Counted from the first letter of the stretch, positions 48,628 through 57,831 are shown. The stretch: 64,000 bases of DNA from Streptomyces sp. NBC_01294 (GCF_035917235.1 NZ_CP108423.1:3103001-3167000), one strand, 5' to 3'. Made by a program: numbers and translations. Notes: a model not told the origin generated them from the letters alone.

Positions 48628-50040
48628 TCAGGCCTGATATGAGGCGAGTTCGACGACGGTGATGTCGGACGGCGCCCCCACCCGGACCGGGGGTCCCCAG
48701 GCGCCGGCCCCGCGGGAGACGTAGAGCTGGGTGTCGCCGTAGCGCTCCAGGCCGGCGACGGTGGGGTTGGCGAGCTCGGCGAGGTAGTTGCCGGGCCAGA
48801 GCTGGCCGCCGTGGGTGTGGCCGGAGAGCTGGAGGTCGACGCCGTGGCGGACGGCGTCGTGGATGACGACGGGCTGGTGGGCGAGGAGTACGGCGGCCCG
48901 CGTCCGGTCGCGGTCGCCGAGGGCGGCCTGGAAGTCGGGGCCGGTCCCCTCCTGCTCCCCCTGGATGTCGTTGACGCCGGCGAGGTCGAAGTGCGGGAGC
49001 GCGCGGCGGGCGTTCTCCAGGGGGGTCAGCCCCAGTTCGCGGACGTGGTCGATCCACTGCTGGGCGCCGGAGAAGTACTCGTGGTTCCCGGTGACGAAGA
49101 ACGAGCCGTGGCGGGCCGTGAGCTCGCGCAGCGGCTCCGCCGAGGGCCCGAGGTCCGGGACGCTGCCGTCGACGAGGTCGCCGACGATGGCGATGAGGTC
49201 GGGCTGGGTCCGGTTGACGGTGTCGACGATGCGCTGGGCGTGGGCGCGGCCGAGCACCGGGCCGAGGTGGACGTCGCTGACGACGGCGATCCGGAAGCCG
49301 TGTGCCGCGCGCGGCAGTTTGGCCAGGGGGACCTGCACCCGCCGCACGCTCGGCCCGCGCAGGACCCCGTACGTCCCGGCGCCGACGGTCCCGACGGCCA
49401 CGGCGGCGGCCGCCCCGCCGACGGCGCGCGCGACGAACCGGCGCCGGGTCAGACCGACGCCTGCGGTGAGCCCGTCTGCGGCGGCGGGCCCGTCGGTGCC
49501 GGCCGGCGCGTCGGTTGCGGCCGCGGCCGACTCCTGCGGGGAGGCGTGGCCCTGCGGGCCGGCGGCATCGCGCGAGGGGCGCTCGGCGAGGGGGGCGCGG
49601 CCCTGCGGGCCGGGCGCACGGCCCGCGGCCACCACCGCGCCGGGCTCCACCGCGGCGCCCGTGTCCGCGTCCGCCGGGCCGGGCCCGGCAGGCCCGTCCA
49701 CCGCTCCGGAGGTGGCGCGGTGGGCCAGACGGCGGAGCAACAGCGCGCGGATCGGCTCCGCGAGCAGCATCGTCAGGGTCAGGTACAAGAGCACCGCGAG
49801 CCAGAGGTACCCGGGCCAGGCAACCGTCTGCTGCAGCCAGAAGGGCGCCCCGGCGCGGCCCGTGGTCAGGGCGGCCACAGAGAGGAGGGGCAGGGCGATG
49901 GCCAAGGCCGTGCCGATGCGGCGGGTCACGCCGCCGGGGGCGGTGGTGTCGCGGACCAGGCGGATCCACAGCCAGCGGTGGACCAGGACCAGCAGGGCGA
50001 AGACCGCGAGCGCGACCAGCGCGAAAACCAGGATCGTCAT
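48628..50040 (-). CDS. Membrane-bound metallophosphoesterase
   Basis: The 470-residue protein has three or four N-terminal helices and a long Ala/Gly/Pro cytoplasmic loop (about 115-195). A helix with twin-Arg-like LTRRRFVARAVGGAAAAVAV follows, and then the phosphoesterase domain (about 245-465). Metal motifs are IAVVSDVHLGPV, IVGDLVDG, FVTGNHEYF, VLLAHQPVV and QLSGHTHGGQLWPG. It resembles YkuE-type phosphodiesterases acting outside the membrane on lipid or wall precursors, though the substrate is unknown. Its ATG overlaps the upstream stop by 4 nt. Confidence 0.92.
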   Translation of the reverse strand: MTILVFALVALAVFALLVLVHRWLWIRLVRDTTAPGGVTRRIGTALAIALPLLSVAALTTGRAGAPFWLQQTVAWPGYLWLAVLLYLTLTMLLAEPIRALLLRRLAHRATSGAVDGPAGPGPADADTGAAVEPGAVVAAGRAPGPQGRAPLAERPSRDAAGPQGHASPQESAAAATDAPAGTDGPAAADGLTAGVGLTRRRFVARAVGGAAAAVAVGTVGAGTYGVLRGPSVRRVQVPLAKLPRAAHGFRIAVVSDVHLGPVLGRAHAQRIVDTVNRTQPDLIAIVGDLVDGSVPDLGPSAEPLRELTARHGSFFVTGNHEYFSGAQQWIDHVRELGLTPLENARRALPHFDLAGVNDIQGEQEGTGPDFQAALGDRDRTRAAVLLAHQPVVIHDAVRHGVDLQLSGHTHGGQLWPGNYLAELANPTVAGLERYGDTQLYVSRGAGAWGPPVRVGAPSDITVVELASYQA

Positions 50041-50303
50041 GCCGAGCCACCCTTGTCCGTACGTGATCCGCGCCGCAGGGCCAGGACCCCGCGCAACCCG
50101 ATCACACCGACCGCCGTCCCCAGGAGAAAGGACATCACCGCGAGCGTCAGGTGCACCCAGAAGAACGAAGTGGGATCACCCGCCGCATCGAAGGCCTGGC
50201 CACTGCCGTTCTTCCACAGGTTCCGGACGAAAGACACCCAGATGAACCAGCTCCACACTCCGAAGGCGAGCAGGAACCAGGAGGCGGCACGGCTCAGTTT
50301 CAT
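50037..50303 (-). CDS. SCO4848-family small membrane protein
   Basis: This 88-residue protein has two helices (RAASWFLLAFGVWSWFIW and FFWVHLTLAVMSFLLGTAVG) and a basic tail. The family is named after its S. coelicolor member and has no known function. It is coupled to the metallophosphoesterase gene (4-nt ATGA overlap). Confidence 0.9.
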   Translation of the reverse strand: MKLSRAASWFLLAFGVWSWFIWVSFVRNLWKNGSGQAFDAAGDPTSFFWVHLTLAVMSFLLGTAVGVIGLRGVLALRRGSRTDKGGSA

Positions 50304-50424
50304 GCCTTCAGTATCGGATTCGTCCCCAGGACGGACGCGCCGGGGTGGGCTGTCCCGGGGGTGGTTGCCGCGAATTGGCCGGTCCGCGACATCATCCAGC
50401 TCATCGGGATGTACTTTCACCTGC

Positions 50425-51675
50425 GTGTCTGCCAAGACGACCGCCCTGACGGTCCTATCCGCCGCGTTGCTGGTCCCCACCATGCTGGTGGCCCCCGCAC
50501 ACGCCGCGCCGACCCCGCCGGCCGACGGAAAGGGCGGCCCCGCCAAGGCGCCGCAGGCCCCGGCGGCGCCGGCGCCGCCCGCCTCGATGTCCACGGTCGG
50601 CGGATCCCTGCTCGGGCAGCCGGGGACGCAGGTGAACCTGCTGCCCGGTGCCCCCGCCCTGCCGACGAACCTCACCGGGCGGTCGTGGATCGTCGCCGAC
50701 GCCGAGTCCGGCGAGGTCCTGGCGGCGCACAACGCGCACTGGCGGCTGCCGCCGGCCTCCACGATGAAGATGCTGTTCGCGGACACCCTGCTGCCGGGGC
50801 TGCCCAAGGAGCAGGTCCGCAAGGTCACCGACCAGGACATGGAGGGCGTGGGCCCGGGCAGCAGCCTGGTCGGGGTCAAGGAGGACCTGGAGTACTCCGT
50901 CCACGACCTGTGGCTCGGGGTGTTCCTGCGGTCGGGAAACGACGCCGTGCACGTGCTTTCGGCCATGAACGGCGGCGTCGAGAAGACCGTCAAGGACATG
51001 CAGGCGCACGCCGAGGAGCTCCAGGCGCTGGACACCCACGTCGTGTCCCCCGACGGCTACGACGCCCCCGATCAGGTGTCGAGCGCGTACGACCTGACGC
51101 TCATCGCCCGCTCCGGGCTGCAGAAGCAGGACTTCCGGGAGTACTGCGGCACGGTGAGCGCGAAGTTCCCCGGCAAGCAGGAGGCCGGGAAGCCGCGGGA
51201 CCACTTCGAGATCACGAACACCAACCGGCTGATGACGGGCGCGGGCGGCCTCTCCCCGTACAAGGGCATCGCCGGGGTGAAGAACGGCAACACCACCATG
51301 GCCGGCTCCACCTTCACCGGCGCCGCGCAGCAGGGCTCCCGCAAGCTGCTGGTCACGGTGATGAACCCGGGCGCGGGCGGCGCGAACTCGGTCTACGAGG
51401 AGACCGCCGCCCTCTTCGACTGGGGCTTCACGGCGGCCGGGAAGGTCAAGCCGGTGGGTGAGCTGGTGCCGCCGAAGAGCGCGGACACCTCCGCGCACGG
51501 CTCCCCGGCCCAGTCGCACGAGAACAACCCGTCGGCGGCCGGAGGGCCGGGCGGCGGCATCGGCACCGCTCTGGGCGTCGCGGGCGGTGCGCTGGCCGTG
51601 CTGGCGGGCGGCGCCTACGTGGTCAACCGCCGTTGGCCCCGGGGCCGCCGGAGCCGGGGCGAGGACCTGGTGTAG
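50425..51675 (+). CDS. D-alanyl-D-alanine carboxypeptidase (penicillin-binding protein, S11 family)
   Basis: GTG 50425 gives 416 residues with a signal peptide (cleavage near AHAA). The penicilloyl serine transferase domain has STMK in PPASTMKML, SGN in LRSGNDAVHV, and KNG in IAGVKNGNTTMAG where KTG is canonical. A C-terminal Gly-rich region leads to one membrane helix (TALGVAGGALAVLAGGAYVV) and a basic end, so it is anchored outside the membrane. It removes the terminal D-Ala of peptidoglycan side chains, which shapes crosslinking and supplies tetrapeptides for L,D-transpeptidases. Confidence 0.93.
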   Translation: MSAKTTALTVLSAALLVPTMLVAPAHAAPTPPADGKGGPAKAPQAPAAPAPPASMSTVGGSLLGQPGTQVNLLPGAPALPTNLTGRSWIVADAESGEVLAAHNAHWRLPPASTMKMLFADTLLPGLPKEQVRKVTDQDMEGVGPGSSLVGVKEDLEYSVHDLWLGVFLRSGNDAVHVLSAMNGGVEKTVKDMQAHAEELQALDTHVVSPDGYDAPDQVSSAYDLTLIARSGLQKQDFREYCGTVSAKFPGKQEAGKPRDHFEITNTNRLMTGAGGLSPYKGIAGVKNGNTTMAGSTFTGAAQQGSRKLLVTVMNPGAGGANSVYEETAALFDWGFTAAGKVKPVGELVPPKSADTSAHGSPAQSHENNPSAAGGPGGGIGTALGVAGGALAVLAGGAYVVNRRWPRGRRSRGEDLV

Positions 51676-51678
51676 GAC

Positions 51679-51722
51679 GGGGCCGGCCGGACCGGCCCGT
51701 CCAGGCCCGGACCGGCCCCGCC
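51679..51722 (+). terminator. GC-rich imperfect hairpin after the carboxypeptidase gene
   Basis: CGGGGCCGG near 51680 can pair with CCGGCCCCG near 51714-51722, with further G/C pairing inside. It starts only 3 bp past the stop codon. Confidence 0.5.
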
Positions 51723-51741
51723 CCTTCGTTCGTTCGTTCGG

Positions 51742-51858
51742 TCAGAAGGTGCGCTGGGTGGACCAGCCGGCCTGGCTGGACGGGTTGGTCAGGTCGACGG
51801 TGATGCCGGACAGGCGCCCGTCCGGGCCCCGGACGATCGGTCCCGTTGCATCGTGCAC
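51742..51858 (-). CDS. Short open frame or gene remnant (38 codons)
   Basis: A GTG-started frame reads MHDATGPIVRGPDG, LSGITVDLTNP and SSQAGWSTQRTF. It is protein-like in composition and has strong G/C third positions. The same frame is open to about 51945 without a canonical start. It could be a small gene or the surviving 3' end of a larger one whose upstream part was lost. I do not recognise it. It lies between the carboxypeptidase and YihY genes. Confidence 0.35.
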   Translation of the reverse strand: MHDATGPIVRGPDGRLSGITVDLTNPSSQAGWSTQRTF

Positions 51859-51955
51859 GGAACCCCGTGGCAGGCCTACCCACCCCTCCCGGGGCCGGGC
51901 CGTGGATTCACCCGAACGAGTCTCCGGCGCCCCCCACCTGCGATTTCAAGCCGTT

Positions 51956-52909
51956 TCACCGGGCGCCGGAAGGCTCCGGTGCGCCCGGCGGCGGCTCGTG
52001 CGCGCCGTCGCCGGGCGCACCGTTCTCGCCGTTCTCCGCTCCGCCGCCGTCGCCCTCGCCGTCGTCGCGGGTCGCCGTCCAGGACGAGACGTAGAGCAGC
52101 AGCTTCGCCGTGAAGTTGATCCAGAGCAGCAGGGCGATCGGCACGCCGAAGGCCCCGTACATGCTCTTGGCGGCGACCTCCCGCATGTAGCCGCTCAGCA
52201 GCAGTTTCAGCAGCTCGAAGCCCGCCGCGCCGATCAGGGCCGCCTGGATCAGGCGGCCGCGCGGCGGTTCGACGCCGGGGAGCAGGGTCAGGAGGTAGAG
52301 CAGCAGCAGGAAGGCGGCCACGACGCCGACGAGGAAGGCGAGGGAGCGCAGCAGGGCGCCGCCCGCGCCCTCGCGCGGGATCCCCAGCCAGTCGGCGGAC
52401 TTCCCGACCGCGCTGGATCCCAGGATCGAGGCCACGGCCGAGGCCAGGGCCGCCCCGCCGAGGCCGAGCAGGACGAGCCCGTCCTTGCCCTTGCGGACGA
52501 ACGGGCTCCCGTCGTCCTCGTCGTCCTTGTCCCACACCGCGCGCAGGCAGTCCCGCATCGCGCCCACCCAGCCGATGCCGGTGAAGAGCAGGAGGGCGCC
52601 GGCGACGAGGCCGACCGTGCCCGCGTTCGCGACGAGCCCGTCGATGTCGAGCTGGTCGGAGATGCCCGGGACCTGTTCGGAGAGGTTCTTCTCCAGCCGG
52701 TCCAGCTGCTCCTCGCTGAGCAGCGCCGCGCCCACCGCGGCGGCGACGGTGATCAGCGGGAACAGCGCGAGGAAGCTGATGAAGGTGATCGCGGCGGCGA
52801 GCCGGGTCCAGTGCACGCGGTCGAGGCGTTCGTACGAACGCCACGCGTGGGTCCGGGTCAGACGGGCCGCCAACGGACCGATCACCGGGAGTTTCGTCAG
52901 CCAGTCCAT
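51956..52909 (-). CDS. YihY/BrkB-family membrane protein
   Basis: The 317-residue protein has six helices and family features HWTRLAAAITFISFLALFPL, NAGTVGLVAGALLLFTGIGW, AMRDCLRAVWD and the last helix YGAFGVPIALLLWINFTAKL, LLYVSSW. The tail is disordered (Asp/Gly/Pro). The family was once called RNase BN by mistake, and its function is unknown; YhjD relatives are linked to lipid or polysaccharide export. Confidence 0.92.
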   Translation of the reverse strand: MDWLTKLPVIGPLAARLTRTHAWRSYERLDRVHWTRLAAAITFISFLALFPLITVAAAVGAALLSEEQLDRLEKNLSEQVPGISDQLDIDGLVANAGTVGLVAGALLLFTGIGWVGAMRDCLRAVWDKDDEDDGSPFVRKGKDGLVLLGLGGAALASAVASILGSSAVGKSADWLGIPREGAGGALLRSLAFLVGVVAAFLLLLYLLTLLPGVEPPRGRLIQAALIGAAGFELLKLLLSGYMREVAAKSMYGAFGVPIALLLWINFTAKLLLYVSSWTATRDDGEGDGGGAENGENGAPGDGAHEPPPGAPEPSGAR

Positions 52910-53087
52910 GGAGTCACCGTAAATGAGACGCCGGAAATAGCCGGGATTGTCGGTTTTGGGGACTACGGTCCTCGATTGTGACTTTTCGCGAAGCGCGCCC
53001 GACGGGCCGCCCGTTCCACACCCTGGTCCTGCGAAGGCTGAGGTTCCGTGCCCGGCGCACCGCCCGGCTGACCCTGCGCCCGCTCCG

Positions 53088-53699
53088 TCAGGACGGCCGT
53101 ATGGTCGCCCCGGCCGCTCCGGCCGCCTCAGCCGCTTCAGCCGGGCAGCCCGGCTGCGCCGGCACGACGGCGGGTCCGGTCCCGAACGGGTACTCGCGCA
53201 GCTTGCGCCAGACCCCGTCCGAGCCCTGCTCGTAGAGCGCGAAGCCCGCGCAGACCCACTCGGCGGCGTACTCGGCGAGGGTCGTGAACGCCAGGTCCAT
53301 CGCCTCCTCGGAGATCCCGTGGGCGACCGTGACGTGCGGGTGGTACGGGAAGGCCAGCTCGCGGTCGAGCGGCCCGGCGGGGTCGCGGACCTCGCCCTGG
53401 AGGCGGGTGCAGCCCGCGACGCCCTCGACGATCTGAACGAAGACGACAGGCGAGAGGGGGCGGAAGGTTCCCGTCCCGCCCAGCCGCATCCGGAAGGCCC
53501 GGAAGGCGGCCGCGACCTCGCAGAGGTGGGCGCGGATCGCCGGGAGCCGGTCCGCCTCCACCTCGGTGGGCGGTACGAGGGTGACGTGCGTGGGGATGCC
53601 GTGCGCGGCAGCGTCCCCGAAGCCCGCGCGCAGCTCCTGGAGCTGGCTGCCGTACGGCTCCGGGACCGCGATCGAAACGCCGAGCGTTACGGTCCCCAC
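53088..53699 (-). CDS. 2'-5' RNA ligase-family protein (2H phosphoesterase)
   Basis: GTG 53699 with GGAGGAG close upstream gives 203 residues. Two HxT motifs of the 2H superfamily are visible: IPTHVTLVPP and YHPHVTVAHG, about 90 residues apart. The C-terminus carries an Ala/Glu-rich tail (EAAEAAGAAGA). Such proteins are ligases or cyclic phosphodiesterases for 2'-5' or cyclic phosphate ends, and the cellular substrate is not known. Confidence 0.9.
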   Translation of the reverse strand: MGTVTLGVSIAVPEPYGSQLQELRAGFGDAAAHGIPTHVTLVPPTEVEADRLPAIRAHLCEVAAAFRAFRMRLGGTGTFRPLSPVVFVQIVEGVAGCTRLQGEVRDPAGPLDRELAFPYHPHVTVAHGISEEAMDLAFTTLAEYAAEWVCAGFALYEQGSDGVWRKLREYPFGTGPAVVPAQPGCPAEAAEAAGAAGATIRPS

Positions 53700-53796
53700 G
53701 TATCTCTCCTCCGCTTGTCGATGTGGACTGCTGCCGCCCCAGTGTGGCGGCAGCACCCCCTTTCGTGCCAGAGCCCTCTGTCCGTAGTTGCGTTCG

Positions 53797-54810
53797 TCAG
53801 TGCTTGGCGGGCACCAGACCGAGCCGGTCGTACGCCTGCGCGAGGGTCTCGGCGGCGACCGCGCGGGCCTTCTCCGCGCCCTTGGCCAGGAGGGAATCCA
53901 GCGTCTCGGGGTCGTCCAGGTACTCCTGGGTGCGCTGCTTGAAGGGTGTGACGAAATCGACCATCACACCGGCCAGGTCGGTCTTCAGCGCGCCGTAGCC
54001 CTTGCCCTCGTACTTCGTCTCCAGCTCGGCGATCGTCTCGCCCGTGAGGGTGGAGTAGATCGTGAGCAGGTTGCTGACGCCGGGCTTCTTCTCGGTGTCG
54101 AAGCGGACCTCGGCCTCGGTGTCGGTGACCGCGCTCTTGATCTTCTTCTCGGTGACCTTGGGCTCGTCGAGGAGGTTGATCAGGCCCTTGGGCGACGACG
54201 CGGACTTCGACATCTTGATCGCCGGGTCCTGGAGGTCGTAGATCTTCGCGACCTCCTTGACGATGTGCGCGGCGGGGAGGGTGAAGGTCTGGCCGTAGCG
54301 CTGGTTGAAGCGCTCGGCCAGGTCGCGGGTCAGCTCGATGTGCTGGCGCTGGTCCTCGCCGACGGGGACGGCGTTCGCCTGGTAGAGCAGGATGTCGGCG
54401 ACCTGGAGGATCGGGTACGTGAACAGGCCGACGGTGGCGTTGTTCACGCCGCCCTTGGCGGACTTGTCCTTGAACTGGGTCATCCGGCTGGCCTCGCCGA
54501 AACCGGTGATGCAGTTCATGACCCAGCCGAGCTGCGCGTGCTCCGGCACGTGGCTCTGGATGAAGAGCGTGCAGCGCTCGGGGTCCAGGCCGGCGGCGAG
54601 CAGCTGTGCGGCGGAGAGGCGGGTGTTCGCGCGCAGATCCTTCGGATCCTGCGGAATGGTGATCGCGTGCAGGTCGACGACCATGTAGAACGCGTCGTGC
54701 GTCTCCTGGAGGGCGACGTACTGGCGAATGGCTCCGAGGTAGTTCCCGAGGTGGAACGAACCGGAGGTGGGCTGGATGCCGGAGAGCGCGCGAGGACGAT
54801 CAGAAGCCAT
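53797..54810 (-). CDS. trpS: Tryptophanyl-tRNA synthetase
   Basis: The 337-residue class I synthetase charges tRNA-Trp. It has the HIGH-type motif [14 protein letters not shown] near residues 17-30, [29 protein letters not shown], and KMSKS in [13 protein letters not shown]. It has the length of bacterial TrpRS. Its start region and the glyA terminator repeat are separated by about 200 bp. Confidence 0.97.
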   Translation of the reverse strand: MASDRPRALSGIQPTSGSFHLGNYLGAIRQYVALQETHDAFYMVVDLHAITIPQDPKDLRANTRLSAAQLLAAGLDPERCTLFIQSHVPEHAQLGWVMNCITGFGEASRMTQFKDKSAKGGVNNATVGLFTYPILQVADILLYQANAVPVGEDQRQHIELTRDLAERFNQRYGQTFTLPAAHIVKEVAKIYDLQDPAIKMSKSASSPKGLINLLDEPKVTEKKIKSAVTDTEAEVRFDTEKKPGVSNLLTIYSTLTGETIAELETKYEGKGYGALKTDLAGVMVDFVTPFKQRTQEYLDDPETLDSLLAKGAEKARAVAAETLAQAYDRLGLVPAKH

Positions 54811-55008
54811 GGCTTCATTCTCTCAGGTGCGGGGGCGGGCTCGGGCCCTCCGCTGGCCGGAACCTTCCGGGTCGCGGGGGTGCGGGCCGTGCCGCGCCGG
54901 GGTACCGGGCGGTAGCGGCGCGGCCGGATCCCGCCCCGGCCGAGCGACCGCTTTCCCCGGGTGAACCGCTGCGCGGGGCCTTCGCGGCCGCCACCGGCGC
55001 GGGTCCGC

Positions 55009-55057
55009 CCTCAAACGCCGGGCGGGCTGGAGGATCCAACCCCGCCGGCGTTTGAGG
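55009..55057 (-). terminator. Hairpin terminator after glyA, formed by a genome-type repeat
   Basis: Arms CCTCAAACGCCGG and CCGGCGTTTGAGG pair perfectly over 13 bp. The right arm belongs to the repeat at 55041-55084. It lies 40 bp beyond the glyA stop. Confidence 0.75.
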
Positions 55058-55084
55058 CGCGGGGTCCGGGGCGGCGCCCCGGCA
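55041..55084. repeat. Intergenic repeat, copy 1 (CCGCCGGCGTTTGAGGCGCG type)
   Basis: About 44 bp here match the segment at 60327-60370 at most positions (CCGCCGGCG-W-TTGAGGCGCGGGGT, then a G/C-rich part ending CCCCGGCA). Both copies lie at gene 3' ends. Repeats of this look are common in Streptomyces intergenic regions. Confidence 0.75.
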
Positions 55085-55097
55085 GCGGTGCCGCGGG

Positions 55098-56366
55098 TCA
55101 GGACAGGGGGAGGCCCGGGGCCGGGAAGGCTGCCATGAGGTCCGCGACCTCCGCGCGGACCACGGCGAGGGCCTGCTCGTCCCCCTTGGCCGCGGCGTCG
55201 ACCGCGCGCGAGATCCAGGCCGCCACGACGGGCATGTGCTCCACCCCCAGGCCCCGCGACGTCAGCGACGGCGTACCGATCCGCACCCCCGAGGGATCGA
55301 ACGGCTTGCGCGGGTCGAACGGGACCGTGTTGTAGTTCACGACGATCCCGGCCCGGTCCAGCGCCTTCGCCGCGACCTTGCCCGGCACGTCCTTGCCCGT
55401 CAGGTCCATCAGGATCAGGTGGTTGTCCGTACCGCCCGAGACCAGGTCGAAGCCACGCTCCAGCAGCGCCGCCGCCAGCGCCTTCGCGTTGGCGACGACC
55501 GCGTGGGCGTACGTGACGAAGGACGGCTGCGCGGCCTCGTGCAGCGCCACCGCGATGCCGGCCGTCGTCTGGTTGTGCGGGCCGCCCTGGAGGCCCGGGA
55601 AGACCGCCTTGTCGATCGCCTTCGCGTGCTCCTCCCGGCACATCAGCATCGCGCCGCGCGGACCGCGCAGGGTCTTGTGCGTCGTGGTGGAGATGACGTC
55701 CACGTGGCCCGCCGGGGACGGGTGCGCGCCGCCCGCGATCAGGCCCGCGATGTGGGCCACGTCCGCGACCAGGATCGAGCCGGCCTCCCGCGCGATCTCC
55801 GCGAAGGCGGCGAAGTCGATGGTCCTCGGCAGGGCCGTGCCGCCGCAGAAGATCAGCTTGGGCCGCTCGGCGAGGGCCAGCTCGCGCACCGCGTCGTAGT
55901 CGATGAGCCCCGTCTCCGCGCTGACGCCGTACTGCACGCCGCGGAACCACGAGCCCGTCGCCGAGACGCCCCAGCCGTGCGTCAGGTGCCCGCCCATCGG
56001 CAGGGCCATGCCCATCACCGTGTCGCCCGGCTTCGCGAAGGCCAGGTACACGGCCAGGTTGGCCGGGGAGCCGGAGTACGGCTGGACGTTGGCGTGGTCG
56101 ACGCCGAACAGGCCCTTCGCCCGCTCGATCGCCAGCGCCTCGACGCGGTCGATGTTCTGCTGGCCCTCGTAGTAGCGGCGGCCGGGGTAGCCCTCGCTGT
56201 ACTTGTTCTGCAGCACGGTGCCGGAGGCTTCGAGGACGGCCGCGGACACGTAGTTCTCACTGGGGATCAGGCGCAGGGTCTGTGCCTGGAGCACTTCCTC
56301 CGCCGCGACGAAGGACGCCAGTTCGGGATCGGTCGCGGAAAGGGCGGGATGGCGGCGCGCGGACAT
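55098..56366 (-). CDS. glyA: Serine hydroxymethyltransferase
   Basis: The 422-residue PLP enzyme converts serine and tetrahydrofolate to glycine and 5,10-methylene-tetrahydrofolate. It shows LIPSENYVS, NKYSEGYPGRRYYEG, NVQPYSGSPANLAVY, the cofactor Lys in TTTHKTLRGPRG, and the C-terminal SGVRIGTPSLTSRG. The start at 56366 follows GGAGGAG. A ZTP riboswitch (56406-56488) lies in its leader, so expression responds to folate or one-carbon status. Confidence 0.97.
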   Translation of the reverse strand: MSARRHPALSATDPELASFVAAEEVLQAQTLRLIPSENYVSAAVLEASGTVLQNKYSEGYPGRRYYEGQQNIDRVEALAIERAKGLFGVDHANVQPYSGSPANLAVYLAFAKPGDTVMGMALPMGGHLTHGWGVSATGSWFRGVQYGVSAETGLIDYDAVRELALAERPKLIFCGGTALPRTIDFAAFAEIAREAGSILVADVAHIAGLIAGGAHPSPAGHVDVISTTTHKTLRGPRGAMLMCREEHAKAIDKAVFPGLQGGPHNQTTAGIAVALHEAAQPSFVTYAHAVVANAKALAAALLERGFDLVSGGTDNHLILMDLTGKDVPGKVAAKALDRAGIVVNYNTVPFDPRKPFDPSGVRIGTPSLTSRGLGVEHMPVVAAWISRAVDAAAKGDEQALAVVRAEVADLMAAFPAPGLPLS

Positions 56367-56405
56367 GGCGGGCTCCTCCGGGGTCGATGTGATCGGTACC
56401 CCGCG

Positions 56406-56488
56406 AGGCCCAGGCGAGCGGCCCTGTGTGCGGTCGAGCGCGCACGACTCCCCCGGAGTTGGTTCTCCGTACGCCAGTCGCCGTGCGT
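56406..56488 (-). promoter_or_regulatory. ZTP (pfl) riboswitch in the glyA leader
   Basis: Read on the minus strand, the first subdomain is GCACGGCGACTGGCG, a stem CGGAG...CTCCG, then GGGGGAGTCGTGC pairing back to GCAC...GACT. After a 30-nt linker comes the second conserved block CGCTCGCCTGGGC. These are the conserved elements of the pfl motif, which binds ZMP/ZTP and activates one-carbon genes such as glyA when 10-formyl-tetrahydrofolate is low. It ends 40 bp before the glyA ATG. Confidence 0.85.
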
Positions 56489-56610
56489 ACCGACCACCTT
56501 AGCGGGCGCGCCGCGCGGAAGGTTTCTGCGTCCGCGATACGAGCGACGATAAGAAGGTGACGCCACCCTCGTCACCGCTTCACCCGGCAAGACGGACGAT
56601 CGGAGACCCC

Positions 56611-57813
56611 GTGTCGACTACCACTGACGCCATCCGCACCGCCGACGCGCACAGCGCACACACCTACCATCCGCTGCCCGTGGTCGTCGCCTCCGCGGAC
56701 GGCGCGTGGATGACCGATGTGGAGGGCCGCAGATACCTCGACATGCTCGCCGGGTACTCGGCCCTCAACTTCGGGCACGGCAACCGCCGCCTGATCGACG
56801 CCGCGCGGGCCCAGCTGGAACGGGTCACCCTCACCTCGCGCGCCTTTTACCACGACCGCTTCGCCGATTTCTGCGCCGAACTCGCCGCGCTGTGCGGCAA
56901 GGAGATGGTGCTGCCGATGAACACGGGCGCGGAGGCCGTGGAGACGGCGGTGAAGACCGCCCGCAAATGGGGCTACGAGGTCAAGGGCGTCCCGGACGGG
57001 CACGCCAAGATCGTGGTCGCCGCGGACAACTTCCACGGGCGGACCACGACCATCGTCTCCTTCTCGACGGACCACGACGCCCGCGACCACTTCGGTCCGT
57101 ACACGCCGGGCTTCGAGATCGTTCCGTACGGGGACCTCACCGCGCTGGCCCACGCCGTCACCGAGAACACCGTGGCCGTGCTGCTGGAGCCGATCCAGGG
57201 CGAGGCGGGGGTGCTGGTGCCGCCCGCCGGATACCTGAGCGGCGTACGGGAGCTGACGCGCGAGCGGAACGTCCTCTTCATGGCGGACGAGATCCAGTCG
57301 GGGCTGGGGCGGACCGGCAGGACCTTCGCGTGCGAGCACGAGGGGGTTGTCCCGGACGTCTACATCCTCGGCAAGGCGCTCGGCGGCGGCGTGGTGCCGG
57401 TGTCGGCCGTGGTCGCCGACCGGGACGTGCTCGGCGTGTTCAAGCCCGGCCAGCACGGCTCCACTTTCGGCGGGAACCCCCTCGCCTGCGCGGTCGGCCT
57501 GGAGGTCGTCGCGATGCTCCGGACCGGGGAGTTCCAGCAGCGGGCCACCGAACTGGGCGACCACCTGCACCGCGAGCTGGGCCTGCTCGTCGGCGGCGCC
57601 GTGACCGCCGTACGGGGGCGCGGGCTGTGGGCCGGCGTCGACATCGAACCGTCCCACGGAACGGGCCGGGAGATCTCCGAGAAGCTGATGGAGCTGGGGG
57701 TCCTGGTGAAGGACACCCACGGGTCGACGATCCGGCTCGCCCCGCCGCTGGTCATCAGCAAGGAGGACCTGGACTGGGGGCTGGACCAGCTCAGGTCGGT
57801 GCTGGGCGCGTAG
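56611..57813 (+). CDS. rocD: Ornithine aminotransferase
   Basis: The 400-residue class III PLP aminotransferase converts ornithine and 2-oxoglutarate to glutamate semialdehyde and glutamate in arginine/ornithine use. Its motifs are YLDMLAGYSALNFGHGNRRL, MNTGAEAVETAVKTARKWGY, NFHGRTTTIVSFSTD, EPIQGEAGV, ADEIQSGLGRTG, and the cofactor Lys in YILGKALGGGVVPVSA. GTG 56611 follows GGAG. It is divergent from glyA. Confidence 0.94.
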   Translation: MSTTTDAIRTADAHSAHTYHPLPVVVASADGAWMTDVEGRRYLDMLAGYSALNFGHGNRRLIDAARAQLERVTLTSRAFYHDRFADFCAELAALCGKEMVLPMNTGAEAVETAVKTARKWGYEVKGVPDGHAKIVVAADNFHGRTTTIVSFSTDHDARDHFGPYTPGFEIVPYGDLTALAHAVTENTVAVLLEPIQGEAGVLVPPAGYLSGVRELTRERNVLFMADEIQSGLGRTGRTFACEHEGVVPDVYILGKALGGGVVPVSAVVADRDVLGVFKPGQHGSTFGGNPLACAVGLEVVAMLRTGEFQQRATELGDHLHRELGLLVGGAVTAVRGRGLWAGVDIEPSHGTGREISEKLMELGVLVKDTHGSTIRLAPPLVISKEDLDWGLDQLRSVLGA

Positions 57814-57831
57814 CCCCGGTACCGTCCGCGG

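Noticed and set aside
52978..53235. An 85-codon plus-strand frame starting GTGACTTTTCGCG
   Set aside because: Its second half is antisense to the RNA ligase gene and its first half is Arg-rich without homology. I could not support it as a gene.
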